DNA from: an uncultured Clostridia bacterium | GTDB lineage: Bacteria; Bacillota; Clostridia; TANB77; CAG-508 | NCBI GenBank assembly: GCA_944392485.1 | Contig: CALXWO010000003.1 | Span: 1 to 64,000, forward strand | Direction: 5' to 3' | DNA: 64,000 nt | The notes under the pieces: generated by a model | Database searches by the model: none | The model's input: only the letters and a program-made list of their open reading frames with translations | Told to the model about the DNA's origin: nothing | Shown: piece after piece, positions 31,989 to 38,546 of the stretch | Layout: each line of letters starts with the position of its first letter | Numbering within the stretch: the first letter of the stretch is position 1 | Position numbers and translations under genes: made by a program

Positions 31989-32645
31989 TTAAAATGGTAA
32001 ACCATCATCTGGAGCTATAACTCCTTCTGTATTTTTACTGTTTATATCTGCACTATTTTCTTTTTCAGCCTTTTCATAATCCTCAACATATTGTTTTAAC
32101 TCGCTGTTATCATAACCTTCCATTTTTTTAATTTTATCCTTAATCCATTTTGGTATCTTCTCCCAGTTAATCCATGTTTCAGGATTGTTAGTTATAAATA
32201 TTACTACTTCGTCTAATGGATCTACTTTCATTCCTTTTGGCATTGCCATAATTGCACTTATATTGTTGTATGTCTTACCGTTTTTTTCTTCATTAATTAT
32301 TTGTAATTGACAAGGTTTGTTCATTACTGTTAATAAGTCAAATCCATTAAGTTCTTCTTCTGTAAATGCTTGTCCTCTCCATGCTTGCAAATCCTTTCTT
32401 AAATTACTTTTTTCATTTAAACTTAAAGTATATTCTTTGCTCATTACTCTTGGTAATTGTTCATTATTTATTTCTATAAACTCTCCTACAATATTCCAAA
32501 CCATCATAAATTTTCTTCTAACATTATTATCTATTGGACTTTTTTGTCCTCCTATATCTATTAACATACTGCTTATTGCTGTATATACTCCATTTTCTAG
32601 TTTTGGTACACTTGTATTTCCTTCGCTTTTTGCTATAAATTCCAT
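31989..32645 (-). CDS. Phage single-strand DNA-binding-like protein
   Basis: The start MEFIAKSEGN at 32645 follows AAAGGAAAAG; eight upstream codons lack a site. The 218-aa product has a beta-rich N-terminal domain (KLENGVYTAISSMLIDIGGQ, KFMMVWNIVGEFIEI) of the kind called DUF669. The extreme C-terminus is DDGLPF, the acidic-hydrophobic tip by which SSB proteins recruit partners. It is the probable SSB of phage replication. Confidence 0.78.
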   Translation of the reverse strand: MEFIAKSEGNTSVPKLENGVYTAISSMLIDIGGQKSPIDNNVRRKFMMVWNIVGEFIEINNEQLPRVMSKEYTLSLNEKSNLRKDLQAWRGQAFTEEELNGFDLLTVMNKPCQLQIINEEKNGKTYNNISAIMAMPKGMKVDPLDEVVIFITNNPETWINWEKIPKWIKDKIKKMEGYDNSELKQYVEDYEKAEKENSADINSKNTEGVIAPDDGLPF

Positions 32646-32646
32646 A

Positions 32647-32787
32647 TTAATCACTTTTCCTTTCATCAAATCTTCTTTTTATTTCTTCTTCAAAATCTTT
32701 CTTTTGCTTATGTGCTAATTCTAAATTTTTTAAACAAAATCCATACTGTCTAAATAATGTATCAATATCTAAATCCTTTAAATTCAC
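32647..32787 (-). CDS. 46-aa early protein, GTG start
   Basis: A GTG at 32785-32787 overlaps the upstream stop (TAGTG) and lies behind AAAGGAG. The frame encodes VNLKDLDIDTLFRQYG, CLKNLELAHKQKKDFEEE, then IKRRFDERKSD, 46 aa, largely helical. It closes the gap before the SSB-like gene. Function unknown. Confidence 0.65.
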   Translation of the reverse strand: MNLKDLDIDTLFRQYGFCLKNLELAHKQKKDFEEEIKRRFDERKSD

Positions 32788-33011
32788 TACAATACACTCC
32801 TTTGATACTCATATACGTCCATTTTTTCATTTTCTTCTTGTTCTTTTAAAAGCATTTCGCTTATTTTATTTAATTCTTCTTGTGCTTGATATTTTGTTTC
32901 TTCTAGTTGCTGTATGTATTCTTTGTTTGTTATTTCATCAATTAAGTCATCTAATGTTCTAACTATGTTGTTTAATTCGTCGTAACTGTCTTGTAAGTCC
33001 ATACTTGACAA
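32787..33011 (-). CDS. Small coiled-coil early protein
   Basis: The 74-aa product (MSSMDLQDSYDELNNIVRTL, QQLEETKYQAQEELNKISEM) is predicted to form a coiled coil and has a charged tail. It stops with TAG overlapping the next GTG. Function unknown. Confidence 0.62.
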   Translation of the reverse strand: MSSMDLQDSYDELNNIVRTLDDLIDEITNKEYIQQLEETKYQAQEELNKISEMLLKEQEENEKMDVYEYQRSVL

Positions 33012-33072
33012 TTCCTCCTTTATTTTGTAGAATATAAATATAAATACTTATATTTATGTATTAAATTTTGAA

Positions 33073-33318
33073 CTAGTTTTGATTTGAACGTTGAACTAGT
33101 TCTTTTAATTTTCTTGAGCCTATGTTATTTGTTAAAAATTCTATGTTTTTTTCTAAATCAATAATTCTTTTTCTACTTCTTGTTTGATTTTGTATCATTA
33201 CAACTAAATCTTTTGTTAAATAGCTGTTCTTTTGTTTTTCGTTTTCTAAGTCATTTTCTAAGCTATTTATTGTTGCCTTTAACGTTTTAATTAGCTTCCT
33301 ATTAAACATACTTATCAA
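33073..33318 (-). CDS. Small basic coiled-coil early protein
   Basis: The 81-aa product starts MISMFNRKLIKTLKATINSL, and MFNRKLIK may be the true start. It continues as a coiled coil with a basic middle (MIQNQTRSRKRIIDLEKNIE). It lies divergent from the plus-strand membrane gene. Function unknown. Confidence 0.6.
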   Translation of the reverse strand: MISMFNRKLIKTLKATINSLENDLENEKQKNSYLTKDLVVMIQNQTRSRKRIIDLEKNIEFLTNNIGSRKLKELVQRSNQN

Positions 33319-33378
33319 CTCCTTTCTTTTATATTTAATTTGTTATATAATAATCCTCGAAAGTGAGGTGTATTATCT

Positions 33379-33771
33379 GTGGAATGGTTTTCTTATACAG
33401 TAGCTGTAATTCTTTTAGTAGCTTCTATCGTTTCTCCTATCATAACAACTTATATGAACAACAAACATCAAAAAGAATTGAAGAAGATTGATATATATGA
33501 AGATGCCAAAAAAGAAGCATTAAGTAATTTTATTGACACTGCTCAAATTTTAAACTACAACCCTACTGACTCTGATGCAATGTATGAATATTGCACCGCT
33601 TTTGATAAATTATTTATATACTTTTCCGATATTTCTCTTGATACCGTAAAAGGACTAGAGCTTGCTAGAAAAGAAATTGCTAAAAACGATACTCAAGAAA
33701 ATTTCAAAAAAGCTAACCGTGAACTAACCAAAATTGTTCAAACCCTATCAAAACAAATAGTGAAAAAATAA
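33379..33771 (+). CDS. Single-pass membrane protein on the opposite strand within the early operon
   Basis: A GTG at 33379-33381 follows GAGGTG by eight bases. The 130-aa product begins with one membrane helix (VAVILLVASIVSPIITTYM) and continues as a soluble helical domain with ILNYNPTDSDAMYEYCTAFDKL and NDTQENFKKANRELTKIVQT. It is the only rightward gene between the early genes and so is likely expressed in the lysogen, suggesting a superinfection-exclusion or conversion role. Function inferred from context only. Confidence 0.68.
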   Translation: MEWFSYTVAVILLVASIVSPIITTYMNNKHQKELKKIDIYEDAKKEALSNFIDTAQILNYNPTDSDAMYEYCTAFDKLFIYFSDISLDTVKGLELARKEIAKNDTQENFKKANRELTKIVQTLSKQIVKK

Positions 33772-33901
33772 TATTTAATATTACATAGACTGCATATATC
33801 CAAGTTGTTTCGCGGTCTATTTTTTTATGCCAAAATACCAATCCTGCTATCCCAATAATGCTTATAATTACCATTCCTAAAACTATTCTAAAATAATTCA
33901 T
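33713..33901 (-). CDS. Small two-helix membrane protein
   Basis: The 62-aa frame encodes two hydrophobic helices (IVLGMVIISIIGIAGLVFW and YAVYVILNIIFSLFVLIGF) with a charged loop between them. It starts at an ATG just after the 38-aa membrane gene, and its 3' end overlaps the convergent plus-strand gene by 59 bp. Either it is real and overlaps, or only its first part is translated. A hydrophobic early protein is plausible; confidence is limited. Confidence 0.5.
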   Translation of the reverse strand: MNYFRIVLGMVIISIIGIAGLVFWHKKIDRETTWIYAVYVILNIIFSLFVLIGFEQFWLVHG

Positions 33902-33909
33902 TTTGTTAC

Positions 33910-34026
33910 CTACCCTACTACATATATTCCAGCTCTAACTGCCGCTAATATAAATATGCCTACGTATATACTTAAACCTGCCGTAATTCTGAATATGTAT
34001 TTCCTTAATTCTTTTTTATTTTTCAC
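33910..34026 (-). CDS. 38-aa membrane peptide
   Basis: A GTG at 34024-34026 follows AAGGAAG. The frame encodes MKNKKELRKYIFRITAG (GTG read as Met) and one membrane helix (LSIYVGIFILAAVRAGIYV), ending with TAG. It lies between the excisionase-like and two-helix membrane genes. Function unknown. Confidence 0.5.
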   Translation of the reverse strand: MKNKKELRKYIFRITAGLSIYVGIFILAAVRAGIYVVG

Positions 34027-34042
34027 TTGTAATCACTTCCTT

Positions 34043-34324
34043 TTAAATTACTCTGTTCATTTCCAAATTTATTTTTCTTTTTTGAAAATCTACATTTATT
34101 GTTTTAGATTTTGTTTTCCTTTTTATAGGTTTTATTTCTAAAGTTTCTTGATTTAATTCCTTTTGTGTTTCTACAAATTTTTTGATGTCTACTGGGTCAA
34201 ATCTATAATCTTTTGTTCCGATTTTGAAACAAGGTAGCCCTTGATGTATGAACTTGATTATTGTTCTTGTGTCTTTTACTTTAAAAAATTGTTTTGTTTC
34301 TTCCATGTCCCATAATCGTTCCAT
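34043..34324 (-). CDS. xis: Excisionase-like MerR-type DNA-binding protein
   Basis: The 93-aa product has an N-terminal winged-helix of the excisionase type (WDMEETKQFFKVKDTRTIIKFIHQGLPCFKIGTKDYRFDPVDIKKFVE) and a basic tail (KPIKRKTKSKT). Excisionases bend DNA at arm sites and direct the integrase to excision. A TATAGTT-type operator lies 26 bp upstream. It is the second gene of the leftward operon, next to the divergent repressor. Confidence 0.72.
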   Translation of the reverse strand: MERLWDMEETKQFFKVKDTRTIIKFIHQGLPCFKIGTKDYRFDPVDIKKFVETQKELNQETLEIKPIKRKTKSKTINVDFQKRKINLEMNRVI

Positions 34325-34350
34325 GTTTGACCTCCTTTTAGTTTTTCTGT

Positions 34351-34365
34351 TATAGTTTAACTATA
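34351..34365. promoter_or_regulatory. Repressor operator copy 1
   Basis: TATAGTTTAACTATA has perfect 7-base palindromic arms and matches the operator at 34606-34620 except at the centre. It sits just before the excisionase-like gene. Confidence 0.7.
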
Positions 34366-34367
34366 AT

Positions 34368-34565
34368 TTAATTGCATAAAAAATTAACATTGTCAAAATT
34401 AGTTTCATATAACTTTAACATTTTGTTAATTGTTGGAACATCAGGAAAGGTTTTAGCATTTTCATAACTTGATAATGTAACAATATTGATTCCCAGCTCT
34501 TTAGCTGCCTGTTCTAAAGTTAAACCTTTATTAATTCTTAAAGCTTTTAACGTTGCTTTTTGCAT
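34368..34565 (-). CDS. Cro-like XRE regulator
   Basis: The 65-aa product is a bare helix-turn-helix (ALRINKGLTLEQAAKELGINIVTLSSYENAKTFPDVPTINKML). It is the first gene of the leftward lytic operon, transcribed from a consensus promoter whose spacer is the repressor operator. Its start follows GGAGG. This is the usual Cro position, opposite the S24 repressor. Confidence 0.82.
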   Translation of the reverse strand: MQKATLKALRINKGLTLEQAAKELGINIVTLSSYENAKTFPDVPTINKMLKLYETNFDNVNFLCN

Positions 34566-34598
34566 TTTGTATTTCCTCCTTCCTCTTAAATTAATCGC

Positions 34599-34627
34599 AT
34601 TATATTATAGTTAAACTATAATGTCAA
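34599..34627 (-). promoter_or_regulatory. Leftward early promoter with operator in the spacer
   Basis: TTGACA (34622-34627) and TATAAT (34599-34604) on the minus strand are 17 bp apart. The 15-bp palindrome TATAGTTAAACTATA (34606-34620) fills the spacer, so repressor binding would block polymerase directly. Confidence 0.85.
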
Positions 34628-34667
34628 TAGGTTTTTTAAAAATTTTTCAGTTTTTCTATAATTTTTT

Positions 34668-34696
34668 TTGCTTTTTTTCAAAAAGTATGCTAATAT
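34668..34696 (+). promoter_or_regulatory. Repressor gene promoter
   Basis: TTGCTT (34668-34673) and TAATAT (34691-34696) are separated by 17 bp, 20 bp upstream of the repressor start. The operator at 34606-34620 lies about 50 bp further upstream. Confidence 0.65.
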
Positions 34697-34716
34697 TAGT
34701 ATGTGGAGGTACTTTA

Positions 34717-35355
34717 ATGAGTGATTTAGGTAATAAAGAAGTATTTGCAAAAAATTTAAAATATTATATGGAGTTATATAATAAAAGTAGGAACGATATT
34801 GCTAAAATTACAAACGTTCCTTATTCTACTGTTTCAAGTTGGTGCAATGCTTTATATTATCCAAGAATAGATAAAATTGAAATGTTAGCAAATTATTTTA
34901 ATATTTTAAAAAGCGACCTAGTAGAAAATAAAGAAAAAAGAGAACAGTCTCAAATTAGATATTATATGTGCCCTGTCTATGGTCGCATAGCAGCTGGACA
35001 ACCTAACTGGGCAGAAGAATGTATCGAAAGTCGTATTCCACTAGACCCAGATTTAATGAACATTGCAAATCCAGAAGAGTGCTTTTTCTTAAGAGTAAAC
35101 GGCGAAAGCATGAATAAAGAAATAAAAAACGGTGCTTACGCTCTTATTAGAAAAACTGATTTTGTAAAAAATGGAGAAATAGCTGTAGTACTTGTTAATG
35201 GATATGATGCTACATTAAAGAAATTTTCTAAACAAAATGATTTAATTATATTGGAACCCATGAGTACTGACCCAAGCTTTACTACTCAAGTATATGGAAA
35301 AGATACAGAAATAAAAGTTATTGGGAAATACATAGGTAAAATGGAGATGAAATAA
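34717..35355 (+). CDS. Prophage repressor, XRE HTH plus S24 LexA-like peptidase
   Basis: The start MSDLGNKEVF follows GGAGG by seven bases; earlier in-frame ATGs lack a site. Residues 5-65 are an XRE helix-turn-helix. The C-terminal peptidase has the Ala-Gly cleavage site (RIAAGQPNW), the catalytic Ser in NGESMNKEI and the Lys in YDATLKKFSK. DNA damage would trigger RecA-stimulated self-cleavage and induction. The stop overlaps the integrase start (ATAATGG), so repressor and integrase share one message. Confidence 0.92.
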   Translation: MSDLGNKEVFAKNLKYYMELYNKSRNDIAKITNVPYSTVSSWCNALYYPRIDKIEMLANYFNILKSDLVENKEKREQSQIRYYMCPVYGRIAAGQPNWAEECIESRIPLDPDLMNIANPEECFFLRVNGESMNKEIKNGAYALIRKTDFVKNGEIAVVLVNGYDATLKKFSKQNDLIILEPMSTDPSFTTQVYGKDTEIKVIGKYIGKMEMK

Positions 35356-36410
35356 TGGCAGGAACATTAAGAAAAAGAGGAAAAAATAGCTATTATCTTG
35401 AATATATGTGCAATGGCGAACGTTATAGTCAATCTGTAAAAGCTAATTCTCTATCTGAGGCAAGAACAAAGTTAGCTTTATTTGTTGCAGAAGTGGAAAA
35501 AGGTGCTTATATTTCTTCAGATATAACTTTTACAGAGTTGGCTCAAATGTTTTTAGATAAATATGCAAAAAACAACTTATCTGACACTACAGTCATAAAT
35601 TATAAATATCAACTTAATAAACATATTCTTCCTGAAATAGGTCATTACAAAATAAATACTCTTAAAAAGCTTCATATTCAAGATTTAGCAAATAAAGAGT
35701 GCGAAGAATATAATTTAGCATCTAAAACTATCAAAAACGATATAAAGCTAATCTCAGCTATCTTAGAAAAAGGAATCGAATGGGAATTATTACAATCTAA
35801 TGTTGCTCACAAGGTTGCTATTCCTAACAACAAAAATAAACCTAAAAAAGAACAAGAAATTTATAATAATGAAGAAATAAAACTATTATTTGATGCTTTA
35901 GATAAAGAAGATGATCCATTTAAAACTATGGTATATGTTTCTTTTTATACTGGTGCTAGACGTGGCGAAGTATTAGCTTTACGTTGGAAAGATATAGATT
36001 TTAATAACAACATTATTAAAATACAACAAAATAAAGTTAGAACTGTTAATGGAACAACATTTAAAGATACAAAAAATAAACGTTCAAGAGAATTTGTTGC
36101 TCCTGAAGTATTAATGAAAAAGCTAAAAGAATTTTATAATAATCAAGATGAAGAAGAATTATTATTCAACATATATCCTTCAACATATAGTAGAAATTGG
36201 TCTAACTTTGTTAAGAAAAACAATTTAAAATATATTACTTTACATGATTTAAGACATACTAACGGAAGTTTACTGGCTTCTAAGGGAGTTGATATAGTAA
36301 CAATTGCTAAAAGGCTTGGACATCTTCCTGCAACCGCTTCTGCTTATTATTTGCATGCAGTTTCAGAAGAAGATAAAAAAGCAAGTCAAAAACTAGATGA
36401 TTTATTTTAA
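35355..36410 (+). CDS. int: Tyrosine integrase
   Basis: The 351-aa enzyme has an arm-binding N-terminal domain (LRKRGKNSYYLEYMCNGERY), a SAM-like core-binding domain (residues 60-150), and the catalytic residues in order: Arg in TGARRGEVLALRW, Lys nearby, His and Arg in LHDLRHTNGSLL, His in RLGHLPATA and Tyr in SAYYLHAV. It recombines the 46-bp cores in tRNA-Gly. It lies 83 bp from attR with an arm-type site in between. Confidence 0.95.
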   Translation: MAGTLRKRGKNSYYLEYMCNGERYSQSVKANSLSEARTKLALFVAEVEKGAYISSDITFTELAQMFLDKYAKNNLSDTTVINYKYQLNKHILPEIGHYKINTLKKLHIQDLANKECEEYNLASKTIKNDIKLISAILEKGIEWELLQSNVAHKVAIPNNKNKPKKEQEIYNNEEIKLLFDALDKEDDPFKTMVYVSFYTGARRGEVLALRWKDIDFNNNIIKIQQNKVRTVNGTTFKDTKNKRSREFVAPEVLMKKLKEFYNNQDEEELLFNIYPSTYSRNWSNFVKKNNLKYITLHDLRHTNGSLLASKGVDIVTIAKRLGHLPATASAYYLHAVSEEDKKASQKLDDLF

Positions 36411-36425
36411 TTTTTTTTACCCATA

Positions 36426-36446
36426 ATTACGTCAAAATTACGTCAA
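36426..36446. promoter_or_regulatory. Right integrase arm-type site
   Basis: ATTACGTCAAAATTACGTCAA holds two tandem copies of the same word as 326-346 with one base changed. It lies between the integrase gene and attR. Confidence 0.6.
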
Positions 36447-36458
36447 AACGTAAAAACA

Positions 36459-36483
36459 GGATACAGTTAAATTGCTGTACCCC
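36459..36483 (+). terminator. Likely integrase terminator
   Basis: TACAG and CTGTA with adjoining G and C residues form a short hairpin followed by CCCTTTATTTT, between the arm site and attR. Confidence 0.45.
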
Positions 36484-36492
36484 TTTATTTTC

Positions 36493-36568
<76 letters not shown>

Positions 36569-36580
36569 ACTTTCATATTT

Positions 36581-36610
36581 ATTTTAACATATCTATCTAC
36601 ATATTTTCAA
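36581..36610 (-). promoter_or_regulatory. Promoter of the tRNA-Gly(UCCG) gene
   Basis: TTGAAA (36605-36610) and TAAAAT (36581-36586) on the minus strand are 18 bp apart and end 12 bp before the tRNA. It lies outside attR, so the host promoter is kept after integration. Confidence 0.55.
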
Positions 36611-36709
36611 GTAAATTTATATATATACTCAAAGTGAAATAATAATTAGCAGAAACAAAACATTTAAATCTATATTAAATAGATGAAAAGTAAATAATAC
36701 AAAAATAAA

Positions 36710-36734
36710 AATCCAAATGCAAAACATTTGGATT
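36710..36734 (-). terminator. Terminator after the ordinary tRNA-Gly
   Basis: AATCCAAATG and CATTTGGATT form a perfect 10-bp stem with a 5-base loop, followed by T-rich sequence on the minus strand. It separates the two tRNA genes, so each needs its own promoter. Confidence 0.8.
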
Positions 36735-36742
36735 TTTATTTT

Positions 36743-36816
<74 letters not shown>

Positions 36817-36906
36817 ATTTATCTGCTACGTTTATAGATTATAAACTACCTATTTTATTTTGTCAAGACTATTTTTTAATTTTTTTTAAAAGTTTTTAAA
36901 TTAATG

Positions 36907-36935
36907 TTTACAAATGAAATTAAGTAATATAAAAT
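36907..36935 (+). promoter_or_regulatory. Promoter of the tsaE-tsaB operon
   Basis: TTTACA (36907-36912) and TAAAAT (36930-36935) are separated by 17 bp, 30 bp upstream of the chosen tsaE start. Confidence 0.5.
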
Positions 36936-36964
36936 ATGTGTATAAGTTTAATAAAGGTGAATTT

Positions 36965-37429
36965 ATGTTTGAAATTATATCACATAATGAAATTGAAACA
37001 AAAGAAATTGCTTGCAAATTAGCAAGTAAGTTAAGTCATGGCGATATTGTGGTTTTATCTGGAGATTTAGGCTCTGGTAAAACAAAATTTACTGAGGGGT
37101 TTCTTTCATTTTGGGGATTAGAAGATGAAATTTCTAGTCCCACTTTTACTATTGTAAATGAATACACTTCAAATGATGTAAATATTTATCATTTTGATGT
37201 ATATAGATTAGAAGATTCAGAAGAATTTCTTGCTATTGGAGGCTTAGAATATTTTGAAAATGGTATTTGCATAATAGAATGGGGAGAATTAATAAAAGAT
37301 ATATTGCCAAATAATTATATTCAAATAATATTTTCAAAAGATTCAAATAATGAAAATATTAGATATTTAAAATTTAACATTGTTGGAGAAAAAATAAAAG
37401 AAACAATTAAGGAGCTTTTTAATAAATGA
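36965..37429 (+). CDS. tsaE: tRNA t6A synthesis ATPase TsaE
   Basis: The start MFEIISHNEI follows AAAGGTG; an upstream ATG lacks a site. The 154-aa protein has Walker A VVLSGDLGSGKTKFTEG, the family SSPTFTIVNEY motif, and Walker B-like VYHFDVYRLED with IIEWGE. It supports TsaB-TsaD in adding N6-threonylcarbamoyl to A37 of ANN-decoding tRNAs. It overlaps tsaB by 4 bp. No in-frame CGG is present. Confidence 0.93.
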   Translation: MFEIISHNEIETKEIACKLASKLSHGDIVVLSGDLGSGKTKFTEGFLSFWGLEDEISSPTFTIVNEYTSNDVNIYHFDVYRLEDSEEFLAIGGLEYFENGICIIEWGELIKDILPNNYIQIIFSKDSNNENIRYLKFNIVGEKIKETIKELFNK

Positions 37430-38095
37430 AAATTTTGAGTATATCAACATCAAGTAATATTGCAACTGTAGCAGTATCAGAAGATTTAGAATGCATAAAA
37501 GAATTAAATATAAATGTGCCAAAAACACATTCTGAAACTATTGTTCCTTTAGTTAAAGAATTATTAGAAAAAACCAATATACAGCTTTCTGATATAAACC
37601 TAATTGCCTGTGATATTGGTCCTCGGATCATTTACAGGTATTAGAATTGGAATATCAACAGTAAAAGCAATAGCTGAATCTTTAAATATTCCTGTAATAG
37701 GAATATCTTCACTAGAAGCTCTTGCTTATAATATACACGTGGCTACTAACAAAATTATTTGTTCATTAATAGACGCTAGAAATAATCAAGTATATTCGGG
37801 TATATTTGATAGTAATTATAATTTGTTAGAAGGCTATTTAGCAGATGATATAAATAATGTACTAGGAGTGTTAAAAAAATACAATAATATTATATTCGTT
37901 GGAGATGGTGCAATTAACCATAAGGAATTACTTAATATTAATGATTTTTCATATGAAAATGTTATCCATTCTAAAAATATAGCTAAATGTGCTTATACCA
38001 AATTTAAAAATAACCAAATACAAACTGCGGATTCCATTACTCCACTTTACTTAAGAAAATCTCAAGCTGAAAGGATGAAACAAAAAAATGGATAA
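37426..38095 (+). CDS. tsaB: tRNA t6A synthesis protein TsaB, read through one CGGA
   Basis: In triplets the gene breaks after DIGP (37623), where CCT is followed by CGGATCA. Reading CGGA as Gly gives DIGPGSFTGIRIGISTVKAIAE, the invariant GPGSFTGxRxG nucleotide-binding loop. The restored protein is 222 aa, a normal TsaB length, and ends at TAA 38093-38095. TsaB is the partner of TsaD in t6A synthesis and is generally essential. It overlaps tsaE (start) and rimI (end), so the operon is otherwise intact. Confidence 0.92.
37624..37627 (+). other. CGGA quadruplet codon in tsaB
   Basis: The context is CCT-CGGA-TCA. The quadruplet gives Pro-Gly-Ser in the GPGSFTG motif. Triplet reading gives Pro-Arg-Ile-Ile-Tyr-Arg-Tyr and a stop. 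Confidence 0.92.
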
Positions 38096-38546
38096 GCTTG
38101 AAATTTTAAAAATGACTATATCTGATTTAGATTCTATAAAAGATTCTCTTTTATTAGATTTTGATGATTTCTGGAATTATAATACTTTTAAAACTGAGTT
38201 ATTAAATCCTAATTCTAAATATATAGTTGCAAAAGTAAATAAGAAAATTGTTGGATTTGCAGGAATTTGGAAAGCTGTTGATGATATACACATAACAAAT
38301 ATTGTTACAGCAAAAAAATTTAGAAAACATCATATTGGCAGTACTATGCTTTTAAAATTAATAGAAATGGCCGAAACTGAAAAAGAAATAAATTCAATAA
38401 CATTAGAGGTAAATGCTAATAATGAGCCAGCAATAAAATTATATGAAAAATTTGGTTTTAAAAAAGTAGGATTAAGGAAAAAATATTATAATAATACATA
38501 TGATGCCATTATTATGACAAGGAGGAAAACAAATGAAAAAAAATGA
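38088..38546 (+). CDS. rimI: Ribosomal-protein-alanine N-acetyltransferase-like RimI
   Basis: The 152-aa GNAT enzyme has the acetyl-CoA pyrophosphate loop VTAKKFRKHHIGSTMLLKL and the late NEPAIKLYEKFGFKKVGLRKKYY motif of RimI. RimI commonly follows tsaB and can acetylate S18 or other protein N-termini. It overlaps tsaB by 8 bp and the next gene by 14 bp. Confidence 0.88.
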   Translation: MDKLEILKMTISDLDSIKDSLLLDFDDFWNYNTFKTELLNPNSKYIVAKVNKKIVGFAGIWKAVDDIHITNIVTAKKFRKHHIGSTMLLKLIEMAETEKEINSITLEVNANNEPAIKLYEKFGFKKVGLRKKYYNNTYDAIIMTRRKTNEKK

